Source: a virus
Direction: 5' to 3' (one strand)
Length of the DNA: 38,301 nt
IMG/VR virus record: IMGVR_UViG_3300042889_000741
Span: 1 to 38,301 of that record
The notes under the pieces were generated by a model. The model did no database searches. It was not told where the DNA came from and saw only the letters and a program-made list of their open reading frames with translations. Positions 1-7,300 of the stretch are shown in pieces (positions within the stretch are counted from its first letter, which is position 1; every line of letters starts with the position of its first letter). The position numbers and the translations under genes were made by a program.

Positions 1-127
1 AAACAGTTGAAGAATGGGGCTTGTCCAGTCTATTTACTTTTGGGGTTTCTCCTTTGTCTATTGTTTGCGCAAATGGAAATAGGTTAATCGCAAGGGGTTT
101 AGATAGAGCCGAGAAAATCAAGTCAAT
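1..127. repeat. Terminal direct repeat, left copy
   Basis: Bases 1-127 are identical to 38175-38301. The repeat lies inside the large terminase gene, and joining the two ends restores one continuous reading frame. This is what a circular assembly graph gives when written as a linear contig. A length of 127 also equals a widely used maximum assembly k-mer, so it need not be a physical phage end. Confidence 0.97.
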
Positions 128-1217
128 CAAAGACCCTACCTTTGTATGGTACGAGGAGGGCAACGACATGAGCGAGGACGATTTCAATACGGTATCAACA
201 ACGGTTAGGAGTTCCAAGTGTACATACTTGCAAGAGATATTTAGTTTTAATCCCGAAAGTGACACGCCCGACTTTGCAGATTTTTGGATTCACAAACGCT
301 TCTTTTCTCATACTCACGAAAAGACATTCAGAAACACTATTACGGTAAACACGCCAGATGGGGACGTTGATTATTCTTACACTTCAATACATTCTACATA
401 CCTAGACAATCCACATTTGCCTAGTTCTATTTCGGCAAGTTACGAGGATTTTAAACGTACTTCGCCTTATTATTACAATGTTTATACATTAGGGCTGTGG
501 GGGAATAGGGAGGTAGGGAATAGGTTTTATAAAACTTTTGATTTAAGCAAAGTTATCCCTGTTGATTATTGTGATTATTTGCCGCTTCATATTTCTTTTG
601 ATGAAAACGTAACGCCTTACCTTACTTTAACCGTTCATCAAGTTGAAACAATTGATGGAGTTATTGAAGTTAGGCAAATAGACGAGATATGTTTGAAGTC
701 GCCACACAACACGCTTAAAATAACTTGCGATACTTTTAACGAGCGATACAAATACCATAAGGAGGGCGTTTTTATTTACGGAGATAGGACAAGCAAGAAA
801 CAAGACACAAAGCTAGAAAAGGGCGAAAACTTCTTTACTCTAGCAGCTAACTACCTGACTAAGTTTAAACCTATTGAAAGGCTGCCTAGTAGGAATCCCG
901 CCGTTAGATCGAGAGGGGAATTTATTAACCAAATATTTGCTGGGAACATAAAAGACGCTAGGATATTAATAGGAGAAAATTGTACAAATGCCATAGCTGA
1001 CTACCTTTATTTGAAAGAAGCGCCCGATGGTTTAAAATTCAAAGAAAAGACTAAGGACAAGATAAGCGGGGTTACTTATGAAAAGTACGCCCACGTTTCC
1101 GACGCGAATGATTACCTTTACATGGAAATATTTAAACCACAATTTGATAGGTTTATGAGTGGTGGAATAATTAAAAAACCTATATTTGGGCAAAGAATAC
1201 AAACAAAAAGATTTTAA
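1..1217 (+). CDS. terL: Terminase large subunit, 3' part (continues from 37946)
   Basis: This is the main part of the packaging motor, which pumps DNA into the prohead and cuts the concatemer. Joined with 37946-38174 across the contig ends, it gives a 481-residue protein, a normal length. In this part the Walker B-like segment TFVWYEEG (about residues 123-130 of the full protein) carries the catalytic acidic pair. The nuclease half shows HISFDENVTP near residue 277 and YGDRTS near 338, typical acidic metal-binding positions of the RNase H-like fold. The reading frame is open from base 3, so a start at the TTG at 21 would only be an artefact of where the contig was opened. The connector gene follows after 2 bp. 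The family is clear; the exact terminase subgroup is not. Confidence 0.95.
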   Translation, partial: TVEEWGLSSLFTFGVSPLSIVCANGNRLIARGLDRAEKIKSIKDPTFVWYEEGNDMSEDDFNTVSTTVRSSKCTYLQEIFSFNPESDTPDFADFWIHKRFFSHTHEKTFRNTITVNTPDGDVDYSYTSIHSTYLDNPHLPSSISASYEDFKRTSPYYYNVYTLGLWGNREVGNRFYKTFDLSKVIPVDYCDYLPLHISFDENVTPYLTLTVHQVETIDGVIEVRQIDEICLKSPHNTLKITCDTFNERYKYHKEGVFIYGDRTSKKQDTKLEKGENFFTLAANYLTKFKPIERLPSRNPAVRSRGEFINQIFAGNIKDARILIGENCTNAIADYLYLKEAPDGLKFKEKTKDKISGVTYEKYAHVSDANDYLYMEIFKPQFDRFMSGGIIKKPIFGQRIQTKRF

Positions 1218-1219
1218 AC

Positions 1220-1639
1220 ATGGCTTTTATAGTTAAAGCAGACCTTTACACCTATATCGACCAAAGTACGATAAACCAATTAACGGATAATACCGATACG
1301 ATTGTTACCGATGTAATTAAGGACGCTGAAAACCGTTTAAAGGAGCGTATTTCAGCAAGGTTTGACATGGTTGTAGAACTAGCTAAAACGGGAACAAATA
1401 GGAATAGAAGCCTATTAAAAGCTTGTATTAATTTAAGCATTTACTACTTATTTCAAAGGCTTTATACCGATGTTATTCCAGAGGGTAGAGTTCAAGGGAT
1501 GCAAGAGGCGGAAAAGTGGATGGAAGATGCAATAAGCGGTAACATTCAAACGACATTAACGCCTGTATCAGTTGAAAACCAAACGGGGTGGGCTATAAAG
1601 TGGGGTTCAGAAACAAAAAAAGGTTCACAAAATTACTAA
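1220..1639 (+). CDS. Head-tail connector, Mu gp36-like (DUF1320)
   Basis: This 139-residue protein has the size and helical pattern of the DUF1320 / Mu gp36 group, small adaptor proteins that bind under the portal in Mu-like heads. It starts with a motif about entering a bundle (ADLYTYIDQSTINQLTD), followed by a basic helix and a conserved-looking segment on helix packing (ACINLSIYYLFQRLYTD). It lies 2 bp after the terminase and 1 bp before the portal, so it belongs to the packaging operon. The family assignment rests on pattern and position rather than a catalytic motif. Confidence 0.7.
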   Translation: MAFIVKADLYTYIDQSTINQLTDNTDTIVTDVIKDAENRLKERISARFDMVVELAKTGTNRNRSLLKACINLSIYYLFQRLYTDVIPEGRVQGMQEAEKWMEDAISGNIQTTLTPVSVENQTGWAIKWGSETKKGSQNY

Positions 1640-1640
1640 G

Positions 1641-2840
1641 ATGGGACTATTCGACATATTTAAGGCTAAAAAAGAGCCAACAACAACGGAGGCAAAGCGA
1701 ATCAAGAAAATGACTGCGGTACAACAAATGTATCGTTTTAATCAAGAGTTGAACAGTTGGAAAAATGGAGTAATAGCCTTTGAAGATGAATACAACAGTA
1801 CTACGGTTGATTTAATTAGAGTTTACAACGATATTGTTATTGATGCACATTTGACCGCTGCAATCGAGAATAGAATAAGCCATGTTTTGTCTAAGGACTT
1901 TAAAATTTGTGATGAATCGGACAATGAAATAGATATTGAAAGTGATATATTTGAGGCGGCTTGGTTTAGGGACTTTATTCGTTACGCTATTGAATCTAAA
2001 TTCTATGGCTATTCCTTAATCCAATTAGGGAACAGAAAAGAAAAGACCTTTGAAGATGTTACGATCATTCCAAGGGAATACGTTTACCCACAAAGGAAAT
2101 CGGTAAGGAAAAGTCCTTACGACACCCAAGCTTTGATTCCATTCAATGAGGGCGAATATGAACCGTGGTTGATTGGAATAGGTAAGCCAGATAGTTTGGG
2201 TTTGTTGATGAAAGCTGCTCCATTGGTTATATTCAAAAAGACTGCATTAGGTTCTTGGACTGAATTTGCCGAACTATTTGGAACCCCATTTAGGATGGGC
2301 AAAACAAATGTAAGAGATGAGGAGCTAAGGGACAATATGTTCCAAATGCTTCAAGACATGGGTAGAAATGCTTTTGGGGTATTTGATACCGATGATGTTT
2401 TGGAGTTTGTAAGGGATAATAAGACCGATTCACACCACGTTTTTAATGAGTTGATAGATAGGGTAAATTCTGAATTAAGTAAGCTTATTTTAGGTTCTAC
2501 CATGATTATGGACGATGGCAGCAGTAGAAGTCAAGCCGAAGTTCATCAATCCAGTTATGATGCTATAATCAAAGACGATTTATATTTCATTGAAAATTTA
2601 GTAAACAATGTATTAATACCACATTTAAACAAGTTCCATAACTTTAATATTAAAGGACACTTTGAGTTTGATAATGCTGAAAATTTAAGTAAATCAGACC
2701 AATTTAAAATTGATTTAGAGTTGTTAAAGCTAGGTTTTGACATTCCTATTGACTACCTAAGTGCTACTTATGGCACACCGATAGACGCTAAACCAACACC
2801 GACAGAGCCTAAAGGCACTGAAAAAAAAAAGTCAATTTAG
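1641..2840 (+). CDS. Portal protein, Mu gp29-like (DUF935)
   Basis: The portal forms the ring through which DNA enters and leaves the head. The 399-residue sequence shows the usual DUF935 course: an N-terminal segment leading to AHLTAAIENRISHVLS, a middle with FYGYSLIQLG and IIPREYVYP, then GTPFRMGKTNVRD, and a C-terminal helix-rich part with LILGSTMIMDDGSSRSQAEVH. It is shorter than Mu gp29 (about 510 residues). The gene ends in a run of ten A followed by TCAATTTAG. Shifting to the -1 frame in this run continues directly into the MuF domain, so a portal-MuF fusion of about 682 residues may be made. See the separate entries for the slippery site and MuF. Confidence 0.85.
   Translation: MGLFDIFKAKKEPTTTEAKRIKKMTAVQQMYRFNQELNSWKNGVIAFEDEYNSTTVDLIRVYNDIVIDAHLTAAIENRISHVLSKDFKICDESDNEIDIESDIFEAAWFRDFIRYAIESKFYGYSLIQLGNRKEKTFEDVTIIPREYVYPQRKSVRKSPYDTQALIPFNEGEYEPWLIGIGKPDSLGLLMKAAPLVIFKKTALGSWTEFAELFGTPFRMGKTNVRDEELRDNMFQMLQDMGRNAFGVFDTDDVLEFVRDNKTDSHHVFNELIDRVNSELSKLILGSTMIMDDGSSRSQAEVHQSSYDAIIKDDLYFIENLVNNVLIPHLNKFHNFNIKGHFEFDNAENLSKSDQFKIDLELLKLGFDIPIDYLSATYGTPIDAKPTPTEPKGTEKKKSI
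2821..2831 (+). promoter_or_regulatory. Poly-A slippery site for -1 frameshift, portal to MuF
   Basis: Ten A followed by G. In the portal frame the codons are GAA AAA AAA AAG, so the site contains the efficient heptamer A AAA AAG. A -1 slip leads into an open frame running to 3688. That frame is closed just upstream by a TGA at 2819-2821 and has no ATG, GTG, TTG or CTG until 3026. Only a weak hairpin (AGCTG, AAAA, CAGTT, about 40 bases downstream) is visible. A missing A in the assembly would look the same. Confidence 0.6.
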
Positions 2841-3688
2841 CAACTACCTACGAGAATTTTATAGCTGAAAACAGTTGTGATATTTGCAACGAAATAGATG
2901 GCGAGGCTCCCGTTCCTATTTGGGATGAGGCTTTTATTGATGAAATCCTAGTAGGATTCTATACTGGTAAATACACAAAGAACAATCTACCTATTCAGCT
3001 ATACGAACAAATAGCCACCAAGATAATGGATTCGGTTTATAGTGGTATTGGTGTCGATACCTTAGCTGAAATTAAAAACCCTACATTTGTTAAGTTAGTC
3101 CAAGATAATGTTTATACTTTTTCGGGGGCTAAGACAAGCGCACAAGCAAAAGAGTTTAGCGAATACCTTTTAGACGAAAATGGTAAGCGTAGGACAAAGA
3201 AACAATACAAAGAAAAGGCTAGTGAGATATTTGGGCAGTACAATAAGAATTGGTTACAAACAGAAATAAACCATGCTTTTGCAAGTGCGCAAAATGGCGA
3301 CAAATGGCAACAATACGAAGATGAAAAGGACGTTTTACCCTATTTGAAGTATAGAACGGCTGGAGATGGACGTGTAAGGGATGAACACAAAGCATTGCAA
3401 GGAGTGGTTAAGCACGTAGACGATAAGTTTTGGGATGTTTACTATCCGCCAAACGGGTGGAATTGTAGATGTTCAGTTCAACAAGTGGAGGAGGGCAAAC
3501 CAACGCCCGATAGTGAAATAAAATTACCGCCTGTTGTTCCCGAAATGAGGGGCAATAGTGGTAAAAAAGGGATTATCTTTAACAATAAGCACCCATATTT
3601 TGAGGCGGCAACTGCAAATGATAAAATGACTAACTTTGGTTTGCCCGATGCGCCAAACGAATTAATTAAACCAAATGGCAGCAAATAA
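2822..3688 (+). CDS. MuF-like minor head protein (probably expressed by frameshift from portal)
   Basis: The protein has a clear MuF (Mu gpF, SPP1 gp7) domain: LKYRTAGDGRVRDEHKAL, then FWDVYYPPNGWNCRCSVQQV, which gives the family's conserved D-x-H and the cysteine pair near the C-terminus. MuF proteins are minor capsid components needed for head assembly. A start at the ATG at 3026 would give 220 residues, but the frame upstream encodes plausible protein, including DEAFIDEILVGFYTGKYTKN, which resembles the normal N-terminus of Bacteroidetes MuF proteins. No NTG start exists between 2822 and 3026. This points to production as a -1 fusion with the portal. The 3' end overlaps the next gene by 14 bp. 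Confidence 0.85.
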   Translation, partial: KKKVNLATTYENFIAENSCDICNEIDGEAPVPIWDEAFIDEILVGFYTGKYTKNNLPIQLYEQIATKIMDSVYSGIGVDTLAEIKNPTFVKLVQDNVYTFSGAKTSAQAKEFSEYLLDENGKRRTKKQYKEKASEIFGQYNKNWLQTEINHAFASAQNGDKWQQYEDEKDVLPYLKYRTAGDGRVRDEHKALQGVVKHVDDKFWDVYYPPNGWNCRCSVQQVEEGKPTPDSEIKLPPVVPEMRGNSGKKGIIFNNKHPYFEAATANDKMTNFGLPDAPNELIKPNGSK

Positions 3689-4118
3689 CCGACTATTTCC
3701 GCAATTAGAAGCTGACCGTAAAAAGTTTGAGGCTGATGTTCGCCAAATATTGATATTAGCTGGTAATTTAGCGGTTACTCACTTTGAAGATAATTTCCAA
3801 AAGCAAGGATTTGTTGATAAAGGGATAGAACCTTGGAAACCTAGAAAAGTAGTCGATTCGGGGCGTGGGATATTGATGGGTAAAGGTGGCGGCGAAAAAT
3901 TAAGCAATAGTATTGCAAGGACTTTGATAGGTCGAACAAGCATAACAATAGGGATAAAGGGGAATCCAAATAAGTACGCTAGTGTTCATAATTTCGGATT
4001 AAGAGCGGGGCGGGGAAATGGCTTTATAATGCCGCAACGTAAATTCATGGGGGAAAGCGAAGTATTGAATAAGAAAATTATTAGACTAATCAATAAACGC
4101 ATTAAAAAAATACTTTAA
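3675..4118 (+). CDS. Phage virion morphogenesis protein (Mu gpG / P2 gpS-like)
   Basis: This 147-residue protein matches the tail-completion or virion-morphogenesis group. It has a basic middle with GILMGKGGGEKLSNSIARTL, then KYASVHNFGLRAG and the C-terminal signature MPQRKFMGES, equivalent to the family's 'IPaRpFLG.s'. Members join heads and tails or aid their assembly. It overlaps the MuF gene by 14 bp, as in Mu, where F and G are adjacent. The assignment is by motif and gene order. Confidence 0.8.
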   Translation: MAANNRLFPQLEADRKKFEADVRQILILAGNLAVTHFEDNFQKQGFVDKGIEPWKPRKVVDSGRGILMGKGGGEKLSNSIARTLIGRTSITIGIKGNPNKYASVHNFGLRAGRGNGFIMPQRKFMGESEVLNKKIIRLINKRIKKIL

Positions 4119-4127
4119 TTTTACGAA

Positions 4128-4679
4128 ATGCAAAGGGATTTAATACAGTTTATTTTAGATAAAATTGCGGCTGAATTGCCACAGTTCAAAACTGTTGACC
4201 TATTCAACGATCAATTCAATAAGCAAGATAATGCCGCTTTAGATTCCTTTAGGTTTCCCGCTTTGTTTGTTTCATTCCCAGAGGGGGCAAATTATGAAAA
4301 CTACACAAGTGGCGTACAACACGGCTTAGATATTAGAGTTCGTTTTTACATAGCGGACGAACTAACAAAATCGCGTTTAAGCATTGGTAAAACAGTACTT
4401 GAAGTTTTGGACTTAAAGCAAGATGTTTTTAAAGTGTTTCACGGTTCGGGGGCTGCTTACATTAAATCCTTTTTAAGGATATACGAAGAAACAGACGAAT
4501 CAAGAAGAAACTACTATGTTTTCATTCAAGACTACAACACGGGAATAATTGATGCAAGTAAATACATCGACCAAGGGGATGAACATACCTTAACATTAGA
4601 CCTTACAAGTCAAGTTATAATTAAGCCTGTAACAGATAACAATATTAGAACAGCAAAAGACGTAAACGATACTTTATAA
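4128..4679 (+). CDS. Putative tail terminator / head-tail joining protein
   Basis: The 183-residue protein follows the gpG-like gene by 9 bp and its stop overlaps the start of the baseplate J gene. It opens with an amphipathic helix (LIQFILDKIAAELPQFKTV) and continues with alternating strands (FRFPALFVSFPEG, LDIRVRFYIADE, YYVFIQDY). That layout is common in tail-terminator or neck proteins that cap the tail tube. I do not recognise a named family, so the role is inferred from size, strand pattern and position between gpG and baseplate genes. An alternative is a baseplate wedge component. Confidence 0.5.
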   Translation: MQRDLIQFILDKIAAELPQFKTVDLFNDQFNKQDNAALDSFRFPALFVSFPEGANYENYTSGVQHGLDIRVRFYIADELTKSRLSIGKTVLEVLDLKQDVFKVFHGSGAAYIKSFLRIYEETDESRRNYYVFIQDYNTGIIDASKYIDQGDEHTLTLDLTSQVIIKPVTDNNIRTAKDVNDTL

Positions 4680-5545
4680 TGGCAAGGACTATACAAGAAA
4701 TACAAGATGAAATAATTTTAGCGGTACAAAACGAGCCTAGTTTAAGCGGTATTACTTCCGCTTCGGCTGTTGCCATTTGGAAGCTATGGACTAGAATTGT
4801 GGCTGCGTCACTTGAAACAGAGGAACAACTAAACGATTTATTCCGCTTAGAGTTGGAACAAATCGCAAGGGATTCCGTCCCCGGTACTGCTGAATGGTTA
4901 CAAAAAAGGGTTTTAGAATTTCAATACGACGCTTTAAGCCCACAAGTAGTACAAGTAATTGATGGGCGTGTTGGTTATCCTGTAATCAATGAATCGTTAA
5001 GAATAATTGCAAGGGCAGCCGTAAAAGAGCAATCTAATGGGCGTGTTTTGGTAAAGGCAGCTAAAGAGGTTGCAAACGTCTTAACGCCTTTAGATGCTTC
5101 GGAAAAAACAAGTTTAGAGGGGTATTTATCCCGAATTGGTTTTGTAGGTATTCCAATCGATGTAACTAGCCAACAGCCAGATAGGTTAAGGGTTGAAAAT
5201 TTAACCGTTTACTACTTTAGAGAATACAATCCAACAACAGTAAAAACGGATGTTATTGCAGCTATTGAAGCGTATTTAGAGAGTATAAGTAGCGAAAACT
5301 TTAACGGTGTTGTAGTACGTTCGGCAATAGTTGACGCTATTCAAGCCGTTACTGGGGTTGCTTTGGTAGGAGATGCGATAGCGGACTTTTATATTCGTGA
5401 TTTTAGTACAATAGCCCCTAGCGGGTTATTGCTTACCAATCAAAGAGAAATTGCAGCGGGTTATGTTATAAGTGAAGATACGGTAACATACACATTAAAC
5501 GATACTATTACAATGGTTGCCGATAATTTAATACCGAACAACTAA
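4679..5545 (+). CDS. Baseplate J-like protein
   Basis: This 288-residue protein fits the baseplate J family (P2 gpJ, Mu gp47), which builds the baseplate wedge of contractile tails. Visible features are the N-terminal helical segment with RTIQEIQDEI and a long helix up to GTAEWLQKRVLEFQY, then the central strand-rich part with LRVENLTVYYFREYNPTTV and VIAAIEAYLESISSENFNG. The C-terminus is mostly beta. Its start overlaps the preceding stop by one base, and its stop overlaps the start of the next gene. It is good evidence that the phage has a contractile tail. Confidence 0.8.
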   Translation: MARTIQEIQDEIILAVQNEPSLSGITSASAVAIWKLWTRIVAASLETEEQLNDLFRLELEQIARDSVPGTAEWLQKRVLEFQYDALSPQVVQVIDGRVGYPVINESLRIIARAAVKEQSNGRVLVKAAKEVANVLTPLDASEKTSLEGYLSRIGFVGIPIDVTSQQPDRLRVENLTVYYFREYNPTTVKTDVIAAIEAYLESISSENFNGVVVRSAIVDAIQAVTGVALVGDAIADFYIRDFSTIAPSGLLLTNQREIAAGYVISEDTVTYTLNDTITMVADNLIPNN

Positions 5546-6042
5546 TGAGTATTTACGACATTAATTATAGGGATTTTGTAGCGGACTATTTGCCCCCTGA
5601 CAAGAGAGAGGAAAGGCAAATAGCATGGCTTACATCGCTTTTAAAGCCTTTAGATACTTTGCATATTGATACTTTTGGAGACTACAAAGAAGATATTATT
5701 TATAGAGCAAAACAGAACGGGCAAAGAATATTAATGGAAAGTATTTTAAATGATACTTTTGGAGTTATTGCAGCTCCTTTTATTTATATTGACAATACGG
5801 GGGACGACATCACATCGCAAATATTTTTTAATCAAAGTGAGGGTTTGCCCCCCGTTTGGTTTTTTCAAGAATCGGAAACAACTCCCGTTTACTTCAACAA
5901 CGAATCAGAATTAACAAACAATAAGCAGTTTAAAGTCTATGTGCCTGTTGCTGTTTACGCGGCGGTGGGCGAAAATGCTATAAAAGCGGAAGTGGACAGA
6001 TTACGACCTTATTCAACTATTTACACAATAATACAATACTAA
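5545..6042 (+). CDS. Putative baseplate/tail protein
   Basis: The 165-residue protein begins one base before the end of the J-like gene, and in P2 and Mu the position after gpJ holds gpI / gp48 (tail formation). The N-terminal half is helical with many charged residues (PPDKREERQIAWLTSLLKPL) and the C-terminal half is strand-rich and ends in LRPYSTIYTIIQY. I see no catalytic motif. The role as a baseplate or fiber-attachment protein is inferred from position only. Confidence 0.5.
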   Translation: MSIYDINYRDFVADYLPPDKREERQIAWLTSLLKPLDTLHIDTFGDYKEDIIYRAKQNGQRILMESILNDTFGVIAAPFIYIDNTGDDITSQIFFNQSEGLPPVWFFQESETTPVYFNNESELTNNKQFKVYVPVAVYAAVGENAIKAEVDRLRPYSTIYTIIQY

Positions 6043-6043
6043 A

Positions 6044-7084
6044 ATGGCTTTAAAAACTAAACAAAAAAGATTCAAAGAGATAAGCGGTAAGATGGACACG
6101 GGCGGGGCTCCAATCCACAACGACGATTTGATAATGTTGCAACAAAATAGCGATGCGGACTTTATAAATTCAGCTGAATACTACCGAAGAAAGTTGCCCG
6201 CTTTAATGTTTTACGATGGAATAGGTAATCCAACAGTTAAAAAGTTTGAAAACGGATTAATCCTTAGCGGGTTAACTTATGACAATACTAATCCATCGGC
6301 TCCCGTATTAAGTGAGGGTTATTTTTTAAGTGGAGGGGAGGTTTGTTATTATGCAGGGGGGTCATTTGTAACGCCTAATCCAAATCCTTTTTTAGTATTT
6401 TTAAGAAAAGGTACAGCTAGTTATACAAGTAGAGTTTTTAACGATGGATTTAATAAGGAAATTACAGTAAATTATTCGGTAGTTGTTGAAACTTCACAAA
6501 TTTCAGGACAAGGAAACATATTTCCGCCAGCGTCAACAATAGTTTCAACTGACGAAGTTGTAGTTATTGAAATGGGAAACGTTTCAGATGCAAGAATAGG
6601 GGAAAGTTATTTTACAAAAGAAGCGGCAATGAATGTGCAAAGCTTAGGCGATAGACTTTCAACTAACAATTTTTTTAACGTTACAGATTTAAGTGTTTCG
6701 GCAACTGTTGGGAGTGGAAATTTTATGAACTTTATGGGTTCAAGAATAGATAAAGACGGTGGTATAGATTTAACGGGGTCATTGACTGTTGTGGGGGCTG
6801 CTGGTTCTGCTTTAGCTGTTTTTAAAATCAATACAGGATCTAATAACTTTCCAGCATTAAGCGGTAACATCCCTTTTCCTATTACTTTAAACGTTGGTAG
6901 TGATTACGAAACTACTTACGCAATTTATAGCCCTTTCAGTCGTTTTGTTACTATTCCAGCTCCGACTATTGGAGCAACACCAGGCACATTTACAACGTCA
7001 ACAAAGTACTTTTTTAGCGCAAGGTTGATGAATGAAGCACCAACAGGATTTGCATTTAATAAAGGATTCTTAGATATTACTTAA
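6044..7084 (+). CDS. Putative tail fiber or tail structural protein
   Basis: The 346-residue protein begins with a polar region (KTKQKRFKEISGKMDTGGAP) and is otherwise rich in Ser, Thr, Gly and Asn with short hydrophobic strands, as in beta-rich receptor-binding or fiber-base proteins. A segment with YFTKEAAMNVQSLGDRLST may be a helix linking a base and a shaft. It closes the first late operon. Its 3' end overlaps by 8 bp with a small gene on the minus strand, and a terminator stands about 46 bases beyond its stop. No family recognised. Confidence 0.5.
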   Translation: MALKTKQKRFKEISGKMDTGGAPIHNDDLIMLQQNSDADFINSAEYYRRKLPALMFYDGIGNPTVKKFENGLILSGLTYDNTNPSAPVLSEGYFLSGGEVCYYAGGSFVTPNPNPFLVFLRKGTASYTSRVFNDGFNKEITVNYSVVVETSQISGQGNIFPPASTIVSTDEVVVIEMGNVSDARIGESYFTKEAAMNVQSLGDRLSTNNFFNVTDLSVSATVGSGNFMNFMGSRIDKDGGIDLTGSLTVVGAAGSALAVFKINTGSNNFPALSGNIPFPITLNVGSDYETTYAIYSPFSRFVTIPAPTIGATPGTFTTSTKYFFSARLMNEAPTGFAFNKGFLDIT

Positions 7085-7223
7085 TATCAGGGTGATTATC
7101 AAAATAGTAATCTAATATTTCACGGATAAGGGAGGCATTATTTGCCTCCTTTTTCTTTTTAAGGCGCTCGAATAACATTCTACGGCGTCCATGAATCCAC
7201 GTTTTAACTTCAATCTTTATCAT
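7077..7223 (-). CDS. Small ribbon-helix-helix-like regulator, minus strand
   Basis: This 48-residue gene reads from the ATG at 7223 down to a TAA at 7079-7077. The protein has a short N-terminal strand (IKIEVKTWI), a basic helix (GRRRMLFERLKKKKE), a turn (ANNAS) and a second helix (SLIREILDYYFDNH). This is the order and size of Arc/MetJ-type ribbon-helix-helix DNA-binding proteins, and 'SLIREIL' fits the usual helix-B start. A match to the Bacteroidetes -7 box (TACTTTTG on the minus strand, 7261-7254) stands upstream. Two direct repeats of TGGTCTAA lie in its leader. It is convergent with the tail gene, overlapping it by 8 bp, and divergent from the protease operon. It is probably an autoregulated late-gene regulator. 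Family and role are inferences from a short sequence. Confidence 0.65.
   Translation of the reverse strand: MIKIEVKTWIHGRRRMLFERLKKKKEANNASLIREILDYYFDNHPDIK
7131..7155 (+). terminator. Rho-independent terminator of the first late operon
   Basis: A perfect 7-bp stem, GGAGGCA (7131-7137) with TGCCTCC (7143-7149), has a 5-base loop and is followed by TTTTTCTTTTT. It ends transcription from the terminase-to-fiber operon. The hairpin lies inside the coding region of the minus-strand regulator, where the same bases encode EANNAS. Confidence 0.8.
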
Positions 7224-7227
7224 AATA

Positions 7228-7246
7228 TTGGTCTAAAATGGTCTAA
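7228..7246 (+). promoter_or_regulatory. Tandem operator candidate, two 10-bp-phased TGGTCTAA repeats
   Basis: TTGGTCTAA (7228-7236) and ATGGTCTAA (7238-7246) are direct repeats exactly 10 bp apart, about one DNA turn. They lie just after the presumed minus-strand start site, where binding could repress the regulator, and about 40-58 bp upstream of the plus-strand -7 box. TTGGTCTAA occurs again before the baseplate operon at 15660. Confidence 0.6.
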
Positions 7247-7253
7247 CTATATG

Positions 7254-7261
7254 CAAAAGTA
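7254..7261 (-). promoter_or_regulatory. Promoter -7 box for the minus-strand regulator
   Basis: Read on the minus strand, 7261-7254 is TACTTTTG, a match to the Bacteroidetes TAnnTTTG element. The regulator's ATG follows about 30 bases downstream. No good -33 box is visible. Confidence 0.5.
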
Positions 7262-7285
7262 CAAAATTTATCGACTAATAAAGGA

Positions 7286-7293
7286 TATTTTTG
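7286..7293 (+). promoter_or_regulatory. Promoter -7 box for protease/capsid operon
   Basis: TATTTTTG matches TAnnTTTG. Only 7 bases separate it from the ATG at 7301, so the transcript would have almost no leader. The -33 position is weak, which suits a promoter that needs an activator. Confidence 0.65.
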
Positions 7294-7300
7294 TTATTGT

